Assembly (NCBI GenBank): GCA_902506565.1
Contig: LR732703.1
Coordinates: 1,906,025-1,970,024 of the forward strand
DNA from: Burkholderiales bacterium 8X
Lineage (GTDB): Bacteria; Pseudomonadota; Gammaproteobacteria; Burkholderiales; Burkholderiaceae_C
Direction: 5' to 3'
Length of the DNA: 64,000 nt
Of this stretch, positions 28,329 to 35,786 are shown one piece after another. Under the pieces are notes generated by a model. The model was not told where the DNA came from. It was given only the letters and a program-made list of their open reading frames with translations, and searched no databases. Position numbers and translations under genes: made by a program. Within the stretch, counting starts at the first letter, position 1. Each line of letters begins with the position of its first letter.

Positions 28329-29659
28329 CGAGAAAATTCTTCGGCACGGACGGCATTCGCGGCACGGTGGGCCGACCGCCGATCACTGCCGACTTCGTGC
28401 TTCGCCTCGCCCATGCGGTCGGTCGCGTGCTGCGGCGCACCGAGGATCGCCCGGTGGTGCTGATCGGCAAGGACACCCGGATCTCCGGCTACATGATCGA
28501 AGCGGCGCTCGAATCGGGTTTCAACTCCGCGGGCGTCGACGTCATCCTGCTGGGCCCGCTGCCCACGCCCGGCGTCGCCTATCTCACGCGCGGCCAGCGG
28601 GCGAGCCTCGGGGTGGTGATCAGCGCCAGCCACAATCCGTTCGAAGACAACGGCATCAAGTTCTTCAGCGCGCAGGGCACCAAGCTTCCGGACGAATGGG
28701 AGCTGGCGGTCGAGGCGGCGCTGGACGAACCGCCGGTCTGGGCCGACGCTGCGCAGATCGGCAAGACCCGGCGCCTGAACGATGCGGCGGGTCGCTACAT
28801 CGAGTTCTGCAAGAGCACCTTTCCGAACGACCTGACGCTTCGCGGCCTGAAGATCGTGGTCGATGGCGCGCACGGCGCCGCCTACCAGGTCGGGCCGCGG
28901 GTGTTCCACGAACTGGGCGCGGACGTGGTGAGCATCGGCTGCTCGCCTGACGGGCTGAACATCAACAAGGGTTTCGGCGCGACCCATCCGGAGGAACTGA
29001 TCGCAGCGGTCCGTGCGAACCAGGCGAACTTCGGCATCGCGCTCGACGGCGATGCCGATCGGCTGCAGCTGGTGGATGCGAACGGCCGCCTCTACAACGG
29101 CGACGAGCTGCTCTACCTGATGGTGATGGAGCGGGTGGCGCGCGGCCAGAAGCCGGTGGGCGTGGTCGGCACGCTCATGACCAACAAGGCGATCGAGCTC
29201 GCCTTGCGCAAGCAGGACATCGAGCTGGTCCGTGCCAATGTCGGTGATCGGTACGTGCTGGAGGAGCTCGAAAGCCGCCAATGGGTGCTGGGCGGGGAGG
29301 GCTCCGGGCACCTGCTGGCGCTCGACCGCCACACCACGGGCGATGGCATCGTGAGCGCGCTCCAGGTGCTGCAGGCCTGCGTTCGCAGCGGCCGCACGGT
29401 GGGGCAGTTGCTGGAGGGCGTGACGCTCTATCCGCAGACGCTGGTCAATGTGCGCATTCCGGAAGGCAGCGACTGGAAGAACAATGCGCAACTCGCCTCG
29501 GAAACCAGGCGCTGCGAGGCGGAACTGGGAGATTCGGGTCGGGTGTTGATCAGGGCGAGCGGTACCGAACCCTTGCTGCGCGTGATGGTCGAGGCGCGGG
29601 ATGCCGAGCAGGCCAGGGACTGCGCCGATCGCATCGCCGCGACGGTCCGGTCGGCCTAG
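28325..29659 (+). CDS. glmM: Phosphoglucosamine mutase
   Basis: Interconverts glucosamine-6-phosphate and glucosamine-1-phosphate for UDP-GlcNAc, the precursor of peptidoglycan and lipid A. The 444-residue product has the phosphoserine loop [14 protein letters not shown] with Ser102, the Mg-binding [10 protein letters not shown], the sugar-binding GGEGSGHLL and the phosphate loop [14 protein letters not shown]. All four catalytic segments are intact. It is translationally coupled to folP. Confidence 0.97.
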   Translation: MTRKFFGTDGIRGTVGRPPITADFVLRLAHAVGRVLRRTEDRPVVLIGKDTRISGYMIEAALESGFNSAGVDVILLGPLPTPGVAYLTRGQRASLGVVISASHNPFEDNGIKFFSAQGTKLPDEWELAVEAALDEPPVWADAAQIGKTRRLNDAAGRYIEFCKSTFPNDLTLRGLKIVVDGAHGAAYQVGPRVFHELGADVVSIGCSPDGLNINKGFGATHPEELIAAVRANQANFGIALDGDADRLQLVDANGRLYNGDELLYLMVMERVARGQKPVGVVGTLMTNKAIELALRKQDIELVRANVGDRYVLEELESRQWVLGGEGSGHLLALDRHTTGDGIVSALQVLQACVRSGRTVGQLLEGVTLYPQTLVNVRIPEGSDWKNNAQLASETRRCEAELGDSGRVLIRASGTEPLLRVMVEARDAEQARDCADRIAATVRSA

Positions 29660-29670
29660 GGGGTGGCTGC

Positions 29671-30150
29671 GTGATCGAGACGCTGATCGCGGACTATGCC
29701 GATCCGAAGCACGCTCGTGCGCTCGTCGACCTGCTCGACGCCTATGCGCGCGACCCGGCGGGCGGCGGCCAGGCGCTCGATCAGCAGGTTCTGGCCAGCT
29801 TGCCGGCGGCCCTGGCGGCACGGCCCCAGGCTTTCAGCGTGCTGGCCTACGACCAGGGACAGCCGATCGGGCTGGTGAATTGCATCGAGGGTTTCTCGAC
29901 CTTCGCCTGCCGGCCCCTCGTCAACGTACACGACGTGGTGGTGCTGGCGAGCCATCGCGGCCAGCGCGTGGTGCAGGGCATGCTGGCCCTGGTCGAGCAC
30001 GAGGCCAGGCGCCGGGGCGCCTGCAAGCTCACGCTCGAAGTCCTGTCGGGCAACCGCAGCGCCCTGCGTGCCTACGAGCGGGAAGGCTTCGGTGCCTACC
30101 AGCTCGATCCGGCATTCGGCTCGGCGCTGTTTCTTGCGAAGAAGCTCTAG
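29671..30150 (+). CDS. GNAT family N-acetyltransferase
   Basis: Predicted acetyl-CoA-dependent N-acetyltransferase of 159 residues. The acetyl-CoA site appears as VVVLASHRGQRVVQGML (the R-x-x-G-x-G/A signature is slightly divergent), followed by CKLTLEVLSGNRSALRAYEREGFGAY, typical of motif B. The start is GTG with AGGGGGT just upstream, 11 bases after glmM. The substrate is unknown. It converges on the acyl-CoA dehydrogenase gene. Confidence 0.82.
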   Translation: MIETLIADYADPKHARALVDLLDAYARDPAGGGQALDQQVLASLPAALAARPQAFSVLAYDQGQPIGLVNCIEGFSTFACRPLVNVHDVVVLASHRGQRVVQGMLALVEHEARRRGACKLTLEVLSGNRSALRAYEREGFGAYQLDPAFGSALFLAKKL

Positions 30151-30162
30151 CGGCCGATCCGA

Positions 30163-31437
30163 TCAGAAGCGCGTGACCGGCATCGCTGCGTCGGAAGCGC
30201 CCTTGGGCGCGTACCGGCCCAGCTCCCACTTGGCGATCGCGTTGCGGTGGACTTCGTCCGGGCCGTCGGCAAAGCGCAAGGTGCGAGCGCCGGCGTACGC
30301 ATAGGCCAGCGGAAAGTCGTCGCACATGCCGCCGCCGCCGTGTGCCTGCATCGCCCAGTCGATCACCTGGCAAGCCATGTTGGGCGCCACCACCTTGATC
30401 ATGGCGATCTCGTTCTTGGCGACCTTGTTGCCCGCCACGTCCATCAGCCATGCGGCCTTGAGCGTCAGGAGCCGGGCCATGTCGATCCGGCAGCGCGCCT
30501 CGGCGATGCGCTCCTGCGTCACGGTTTGCGAAGCCACCGTCTTGCCGAACGCGACGCGCGAGGATGCACGCCGGCACATCAGCTCGAGCGCTCGTTCGGC
30601 AAGGCCGATGAGGCGCATGCAATGGTGGATGCGGCCCGGGCCGAGGCGGCCCTGCGCGATCTCGAAGCCGCGGCCTTCGCCGAGCAGCATGTTGCTGGCC
30701 GGAACGCGGACGTTGTCGAAGGTCATCTCGACGTGGCCGTGCGGCGCGTCGTCGTAGCCCATCACGTTGAGCGGACGAATGATGTCGATGCCCTTGGTGT
30801 CGGCCGGCACCACGATCATGCTTTGCTGCGAATGCCGGGGCGCATCCGGTGCCGACTTGCCCATGGTGATGAAGACCTTGCAGCGCGGATCCATGGCGCC
30901 GGAAATCCACCACTTGCGGCCGTTGATCACGTACTCGTCGCCATCGCGCTCGATCCGGGTCGAGATGTTGGTCGCGTCGCTCGATGCGACCTCGGGCTCG
31001 GTCATCGCGAAGGCGGACCGAATCTGCCCTTCGAGCAGCGGCTTGAGCCAGCGTGCCTTGATCTCCTCGGAGCCGTAGCGAGCGATGGTCTCCATGTTCC
31101 CGGTGTCCGGTGCCGAGCAGTTGAAGACTTCGGAGGCCCATGGCACCCGGCCCATGATCTCGGCGAGCGGCGCGTATTCCTGGTTGGTGAGGCCGGCGCC
31201 CGAATAGCCGGAGGCAGCGGCGCTATCGACCGGCAGGAACAGGTTCCAGAGGCCTTGCGACTTGGCCTTGGCCTTCAGCTTCTCGACCGTCTCCAGCGCC
31301 GTCCATCGCTTGCCGGCGGCCGTGTTGGCCGCCAATTCGCCGGCGAACTCGGCCTCGGCCGGGTAGACGTGCGCATCCATGAAAGCAGAGACCCGCTGCT
31401 GCAGCTCCTTGGTCTTGTCCGAGTATTCGAAATCCAT
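30163..31437 (-). CDS. Acyl-CoA dehydrogenase, ACAD10/11-like
   Basis: FAD-dependent acyl-CoA dehydrogenase family protein of 424 residues (N-terminal helices [18 protein letters not shown], middle beta domain [17 protein letters not shown]-terminal helices). The C-terminal [14 protein letters not shown] resembles ACAD10/ACAD11 and LvaC rather than classical MCAD: the place of the usual catalytic YEGT Glu holds Asp391. It is the last gene of a five-gene minus-strand operon, 57 bases after an aminoglycoside-phosphotransferase-like kinase, the same partner domain found in ACAD10/11. A role with phosphorylated 4-hydroxyacyl-CoA is an inference; an ordinary dehydrogenase of branched acyl-CoA is the alternative. 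Confidence 0.9.
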   Translation of the reverse strand: MDFEYSDKTKELQQRVSAFMDAHVYPAEAEFAGELAANTAAGKRWTALETVEKLKAKAKSQGLWNLFLPVDSAAASGYSGAGLTNQEYAPLAEIMGRVPWASEVFNCSAPDTGNMETIARYGSEEIKARWLKPLLEGQIRSAFAMTEPEVASSDATNISTRIERDGDEYVINGRKWWISGAMDPRCKVFITMGKSAPDAPRHSQQSMIVVPADTKGIDIIRPLNVMGYDDAPHGHVEMTFDNVRVPASNMLLGEGRGFEIAQGRLGPGRIHHCMRLIGLAERALELMCRRASSRVAFGKTVASQTVTQERIAEARCRIDMARLLTLKAAWLMDVAGNKVAKNEIAMIKVVAPNMACQVIDWAMQAHGGGGMCDDFPLAYAYAGARTLRFADGPDEVHRNAIAKWELGRYAPKGASDAAMPVTRF

Positions 31438-31494
31438 GCTGTGTCTCCGTTGTTGCCTGGGTGGGTGCGTGGCCGACCGCCGGTCGGCGCCTGC

Positions 31495-32583
31495 TCATGA
31501 TTTCTGTGCGAACTGCCAGGCCATCTCGGCCATCGGGCGCGCGCCGCGGCCGGATGCCACGGCCTGCTCGCTCGATGCCGTGCCGGCTTCGACTCGCTTG
31601 GCGATCCCTTGCAGGATGCCGGCGATGCGGAAGAGGTTGTAGGCCAGGTAGAAGTTCCAGTCGGGTGCCAGCGCCTCGGGCGTGGTGAGGCCGGTGCGCT
31701 CGCAATAGCGGGCGATGTATTCGCTTTCGGTCGGGATGCCGAGGCCCTGCAGGTCGAGCCCGCCGATTCCGCGGAAGGAGCCCGGCGGGATGTGCCATGA
31801 CATGCAGTGGTAGCTGAAGTCGGCGAGCGGATGGCCGAGCGTCGAAAGCTCCCAGTCGAGCACCGCGATGGCGCGGGGCTCGGTCGGATGGAACATCAGG
31901 TTGTCGAGCCGGAAGTCGCCGTGCACGATCGAGCCCATCTTCTCGTCCCGGGCGCTTGCCGGGATATGGGCGGGCAGCCACGCCATCAGCTTTTCCATCT
32001 CGGGGATCGGCTCGGTGATCGATGCCAGGTATTGCTTGCTCCAGCGCGCGATCTGCCGCTCGAAGTAGTTGCCCGGCCGTCCGTAGTCGCCGAGCCCGCG
32101 CGCTTCATAGTCGACCGTGTGCAAGGCGGCGATGACCCGGTTCATCTCGTCGTAGATCTCGCCGCGCTGCGCATTGCTCATGCCGGGGAGCGCCTGGTCC
32201 CAGAGCACCCGGCCTTCCATGAACTCCATGACGTAGAAGGCGCGGCCGATCACGCTTTCGTCCTCGCACAAGCAGTACATGCGCGGCACCGGCACGTCGG
32301 TTCCGGCGAGGCCGCCCATGACCTTGAACTCCCGTTCGACCGCATGCGCCGAGGGCAGCAGCTTGGCAACCGGCCCGGGCTTGGCGCGCATGACATAGCT
32401 GCGATTGGGCGTGACCAGCTTGTAGGTCGGATTGGATTGCCCGCCCTTGAACATCTCGACCGTGAGCGGACCTTCGAATCCGTCGAGCTTGTCGCGCAGC
32501 CAGGCAGCGAGCGCGTCGACATCGAAGAGATGCTGACCCGACACCGCCCGGGTGCCGACGAAGTTGTCGAAGTTCTGTGTCAT
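31495..32583 (-). CDS. Phosphotransferase family protein (APH/ACAD10-kinase-like)
   Basis: Kinase-fold protein of 362 residues. The catalytic loop is HGDFRLDN at residues 221-228 (Asp223, Asn228), and the metal-binding Asp243 sits in VLDWELSTLG; the nucleotide-binding start shows FKGGQSNPTYKL. In the same family are the kinase domains of human ACAD10/11 and bacterial LvaA, which phosphorylate 4-hydroxyacyl-CoA. It is placed directly before the ACAD10/11-like dehydrogenase. Aminoglycoside resistance is unlikely in this context. Substrate is inferred, not shown. Confidence 0.87.
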   Translation of the reverse strand: MTQNFDNFVGTRAVSGQHLFDVDALAAWLRDKLDGFEGPLTVEMFKGGQSNPTYKLVTPNRSYVMRAKPGPVAKLLPSAHAVEREFKVMGGLAGTDVPVPRMYCLCEDESVIGRAFYVMEFMEGRVLWDQALPGMSNAQRGEIYDEMNRVIAALHTVDYEARGLGDYGRPGNYFERQIARWSKQYLASITEPIPEMEKLMAWLPAHIPASARDEKMGSIVHGDFRLDNLMFHPTEPRAIAVLDWELSTLGHPLADFSYHCMSWHIPPGSFRGIGGLDLQGLGIPTESEYIARYCERTGLTTPEALAPDWNFYLAYNLFRIAGILQGIAKRVEAGTASSEQAVASGRGARPMAEMAWQFAQKS

Positions 32584-32639
32584 GTCTCTTGTTTCTTATC
32601 GTTGGGCCATGCGCCGCGAGGAAGGCAAGCTCGAAACGG

Positions 32640-33356
32640 TCAATCCGAGTCCGAGATCTTCATCAGCGCATCGCGATCGAGCACCACCAGCCCGGTCGGC
32701 TCGATGCGGATCGCGTTTTCGCGTTCCATCGCCTTGAGTTCCTGGTTGACCCGCTGGCGCGAGGCGCCAAGCAGCTGCGCGAGTTCTTCCTGCGCCAGGT
32801 GCAGACCGATGCGCATCTGGCTCGCGTCCGCCGGATTCGGCACGCCGTAGCTGCGCACCAGGTGGATCAGCTGCTTGGCCAGGCGCGATCGAAGCGGCAG
32901 GGTGTTGAGGTCCTCGACCAGGCCGAACAGCTGGCGGATCCGCCGCGCCTGCAGCCGCATCAAGGCCTCGTAGAGCTCGACATGCGCGGCGAGGATCTTT
33001 TGGAAATCGGCGCGGGTCACGCAGACGATGGTGGTGTCGCCATGCGCATAGGCATCGTGGGTGCGGCGGTCGCCGTCGAACATCGCCACGTCGCCGAACC
33101 AGATCCCGGGCTCGACGTAGGTGAGCGTCACCTGCTTGCCGGAGACCGCCGTCGAGCTCACTCGCACAGCGCCCTTTGCACAGGCGATCCATTGCTCCGC
33201 GGGGTCGCCCCGGGCTGCAATCAGCTCGCCGTCCTTGTAGCGTTTGACGAAGGTGCATCGAAGAATGTCGTGGCGCAGCGATGGAGAAAGAGACGAGAAC
33301 CAGCGACCGTTGTTGATCGCCTCGCGTTCGTCGATGGTAAGAATGGGGTCGTCCAT
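32640..33356 (-). CDS. Crp/Fnr family transcriptional regulator
   Basis: DNA-binding regulator of 238 residues with an N-terminal cyclic-nucleotide-type sensor domain (GELIAARGDPAEQWIACAKGAVRV, then EPGIWFGDVAMFDGDRRTHDA) and a C-terminal Crp-type winged helix-turn-helix (LAQEELAQLLGASRQRVNQEL, about residues 187-207). There is no N-terminal Cys cluster of the FNR type. It lies in the middle of the acyl-CoA operon, 51 bases after the enoyl-CoA hydratase, so it probably controls this operon; the ligand is unknown. Confidence 0.9.
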   Translation of the reverse strand: MDDPILTIDEREAINNGRWFSSLSPSLRHDILRCTFVKRYKDGELIAARGDPAEQWIACAKGAVRVSSTAVSGKQVTLTYVEPGIWFGDVAMFDGDRRTHDAYAHGDTTIVCVTRADFQKILAAHVELYEALMRLQARRIRQLFGLVEDLNTLPLRSRLAKQLIHLVRSYGVPNPADASQMRIGLHLAQEELAQLLGASRQRVNQELKAMERENAIRIEPTGLVVLDRDALMKISDSD

Positions 33357-33407
33357 GGACTGTCCTGTGGGTGACTGGCAGCGCAGGCGGTTTTCGCCCG
33401 GAATGCG

Positions 33408-34190
33408 CTACTCGTAGCGCGGCGTCTCTTTGGCGAGGAAGGCGGCGATGCCGATGCCGGCGTTGGCGTGATGCAGGTTGCGAACAAAATGGTCGCGCTC
33501 CTGGGCGAGCTGTGACGACAACGTCGACCCGGCGCCTTCGTTCAGCAGCTCCTTGATGCTGTGCATGGCGTTCGGCGCCCGCGCGTTGAGGCGCTCGGCC
33601 CAGGCCAGCGCCGCCGCGAGCGCCTGGCCGTTCTCTACGATTTCGTTGACCAGGCCGTGCGCGTGCAGCAGCGAGGCGCCCAGCCGCTGGCCGAGCATCA
33701 TCCATTCGCTCGCGAGCTGCCGGGGCAACGCGCGGGCGAGGTGCCAGCTCATGCCGCCGTCCGGCGACAAGCCGACGCCGCTGTACGAAGCCGCGAACAC
33801 GGCATCGCGGGCCGAGATGATGAAGTCGCAGGCGAGCGCCAGCGAAAAGCCGGCGCCGGCGGCCGCGCCCTCGACCGCCGCGATCACCGGCTTTGGGAAG
33901 GTGCGGATCGAATCGACCCAGGTGTGCAGCGCCTCGATGCTCTCCGCCTGCACGGACGGATCGCGCTCGCGATTGCCCGCGAGCCGTTGCAGCGAGCCGC
34001 CGGCGCAGAACCAGGCGCCTTCACCGACCAGCACCACGCTTCGGATCTCGGCGCTGCTCTCGGCGCCGTTGAGGGCCTCGATGCCCGCGGCATACATTTC
34101 GGGGCCGAGCGCATTGCGCTGCGACGGGTTGGAAAGGGTCAGCACCATCGTGCGGCCCTCGGTGGTGCTCTTGATTTCTGCGGCGGACAT
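33408..34190 (-). CDS. Enoyl-CoA hydratase/isomerase family protein
   Basis: Crotonase-fold protein of 260 residues that would hydrate enoyl-CoA to 3-hydroxyacyl-CoA or isomerise it. Seen are the substrate-pocket motif LSNPSQRNALGPEM, the oxyanion-hole segments GEGAWFCAGGSLQRL and AAAGAGFSLALACDF, and the later SYSGVGLSPDGGMSWHL. The usual catalytic Glu pair of true hydratases is not obvious at both sites, so isomerase activity cannot be excluded. It starts 26 bases after the 3-hydroxyacyl-CoA dehydrogenase. Confidence 0.88.
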   Translation of the reverse strand: MSAAEIKSTTEGRTMVLTLSNPSQRNALGPEMYAAGIEALNGAESSAEIRSVVLVGEGAWFCAGGSLQRLAGNRERDPSVQAESIEALHTWVDSIRTFPKPVIAAVEGAAAGAGFSLALACDFIISARDAVFAASYSGVGLSPDGGMSWHLARALPRQLASEWMMLGQRLGASLLHAHGLVNEIVENGQALAAALAWAERLNARAPNAMHSIKELLNEGAGSTLSSQLAQERDHFVRNLHHANAGIGIAAFLAKETPRYE

Positions 34191-34216
34191 GGTGGCGATC
34201 GGTCTCCGTTCTTTCT

Positions 34217-35737
34217 CTATTCTTCTTCGTGGCTGAGGCTCAGGCCCAGGGCGCCGCGTCGGCGCAACCACGGGCTCGGGCGATAGCGCGGATCGCCGTA
34301 CACGGTCTGCAGGTTGAACAACACCTCCAGCACGTTGGTCGGCCCGTACAGGTCGCCCATCGCCAGCGGACCGTGCGGATAGCCGAGGCCGAGGCGAACC
34401 GCCGTGTCGAGATCGGCCGGCGTACAGACCCGCTGCTGGCACATGTCGGCCGCGATGTTCACGATGGTCGCGATCACGCGCTGGCTGACGAAGCCGCCGC
34501 TGTCGCGGATCACGCTCACCGGCTTGCCGTCGCGCGCAAAGAGCGCGTGGGCCGCATCGCGGATGTCGCGCCGCGTCGCCGGGTTGGTGGCCAGCACGCG
34601 CCGCTTGGTGGCGGCGTCGTCGATCATCAGGTCGATGCCGACGGTGCGCGTCGCATCCAGGCGCTCCACTGCAGCGACGGTGGTCACGTCGAAGCCGAGC
34701 GGCGCCACCAGGATGATCGCGGCCGAGGAGGGCGTGGCCCCGCTTTCGAGCTGCGCGCCGAGTGCATGAACCAATCGCAGCAGCTCGGGCCGGCGCGCAG
34801 CACGCGGCGAAACCCAGACCGCGGGCGTGATGTCGACCACCGGCGCTGGCGGCTCGGGCGGCACCTGGGGCTTGTCCTGCTCGTAGCGATAGAAGCCTTC
34901 GCCCGTCTTTCGGCCGAGCACGCCGGCATCCAGCCGCTGCCGCGTGATGACGCTCGGGCGGTAGCGAGGCTCCTGGTAGTACTGGTTGTAGATCGACTCC
35001 ATCACCGGATGCGAGACGTCGAGCGCCGTGAGGTCGAGCAGCTCGAACGGGCCGAGCCGGAATCCGGCCTGGTCCTTCAGGATCCGGTCGATGGTCGCGA
35101 AATCGGCCACGCCTTCGCCGGCGATGCGCAAAGCCTCGGTGCCGTAGCCGCGGCCGGCGTGGTTCACGATGAAGCCCGGCGTGTCGTTGGCCTGCACCGC
35201 CTGGTGCCCCATCTGCGCCGCGTATTCGGCCAACCGGCGGCACACCTCCGGCTCGGTCTTGAAGCCAGCGATGACCTCGACCACCTTCATCAAGGGTACG
35301 GGGTTGAAGAAGTGGAAGCCGGCCATCCGTTCGGGCCGCGCCATGACGGCGGCGATGGCCGTCACCGACAGCGAGGAGGTGTTGGTCACCAGCACCGCAG
35401 ACGGCGACACCCGCTTCTCGAGTTCAAGGAAGAGCTGCCGCTTGACCTCGAGGTTCTCGACCACGGCCTCGATCACGAGCTCGCAATTGGCCAGCTCGTC
35501 CAGCTGGCCGGCAGCCGAAATCCGGCTCGACAGGTCCTCGAATTGCGCGGCGTCGATCCGTCCCTTGTCGACCTGTTTTTGCCATTGGCCGACCACGGCC
35601 GCGCGGCCCCGCTCGGCGGCGCCTTCGAAACTGTCCAGGAGCAGGACCTTGCTGCCGGCCTGCGCGGCGATCTGCGCAATGCCGCGACCCATCGCTCCGG
35701 CGCCTATGATCCCTATGTTGAAAAAGTGCACAGTCAT
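34217..35737 (-). CDS. 3-hydroxyacyl-CoA dehydrogenase
   Basis: NAD-dependent oxidation of 3-hydroxyacyl-CoA to 3-ketoacyl-CoA. The 506-residue product has the Rossmann motif GIIGAGAMGRGIA at residues 8-20, the NAD domain with AVLVTNTSSLSVTAIA and AGFHFFNPVPLMKVVEV (catalytic His), and two C-terminal helical 3HCDH domains (FRLGPFELLDLTALD and LGYPHGPLAMGDLYGP). Size and double C-terminal domain match PaaC/PaaH-type enzymes. First gene of the five-gene operon; divergent from the FimV-like gene. Confidence 0.93.
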   Translation of the reverse strand: MTVHFFNIGIIGAGAMGRGIAQIAAQAGSKVLLLDSFEGAAERGRAAVVGQWQKQVDKGRIDAAQFEDLSSRISAAGQLDELANCELVIEAVVENLEVKRQLFLELEKRVSPSAVLVTNTSSLSVTAIAAVMARPERMAGFHFFNPVPLMKVVEVIAGFKTEPEVCRRLAEYAAQMGHQAVQANDTPGFIVNHAGRGYGTEALRIAGEGVADFATIDRILKDQAGFRLGPFELLDLTALDVSHPVMESIYNQYYQEPRYRPSVITRQRLDAGVLGRKTGEGFYRYEQDKPQVPPEPPAPVVDITPAVWVSPRAARRPELLRLVHALGAQLESGATPSSAAIILVAPLGFDVTTVAAVERLDATRTVGIDLMIDDAATKRRVLATNPATRRDIRDAAHALFARDGKPVSVIRDSGGFVSQRVIATIVNIAADMCQQRVCTPADLDTAVRLGLGYPHGPLAMGDLYGPTNVLEVLFNLQTVYGDPRYRPSPWLRRRGALGLSLSHEEE

Positions 35738-35786
35738 TTGATAATTGTCGCTTCGTAGGCTAAACCGTTTAAATGCTCATGACAGA

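Noticed and set aside
25370..29821. Very long open frame on the minus strand opposite ftsH, folP and glmM (over 1400 codons)
   Set aside because: It is a codon-bias shadow: the plus-strand genes have G/C at third positions, which removes stops in this antisense frame. Its translation has no recognisable domain, while the plus-strand proteins are complete.
31495..32583. Aminoglycoside resistance gene
   Set aside because: The kinase fold is shared, but the operon context with acyl-CoA genes and the resemblance to the ACAD10 kinase domain argue against a resistance role.
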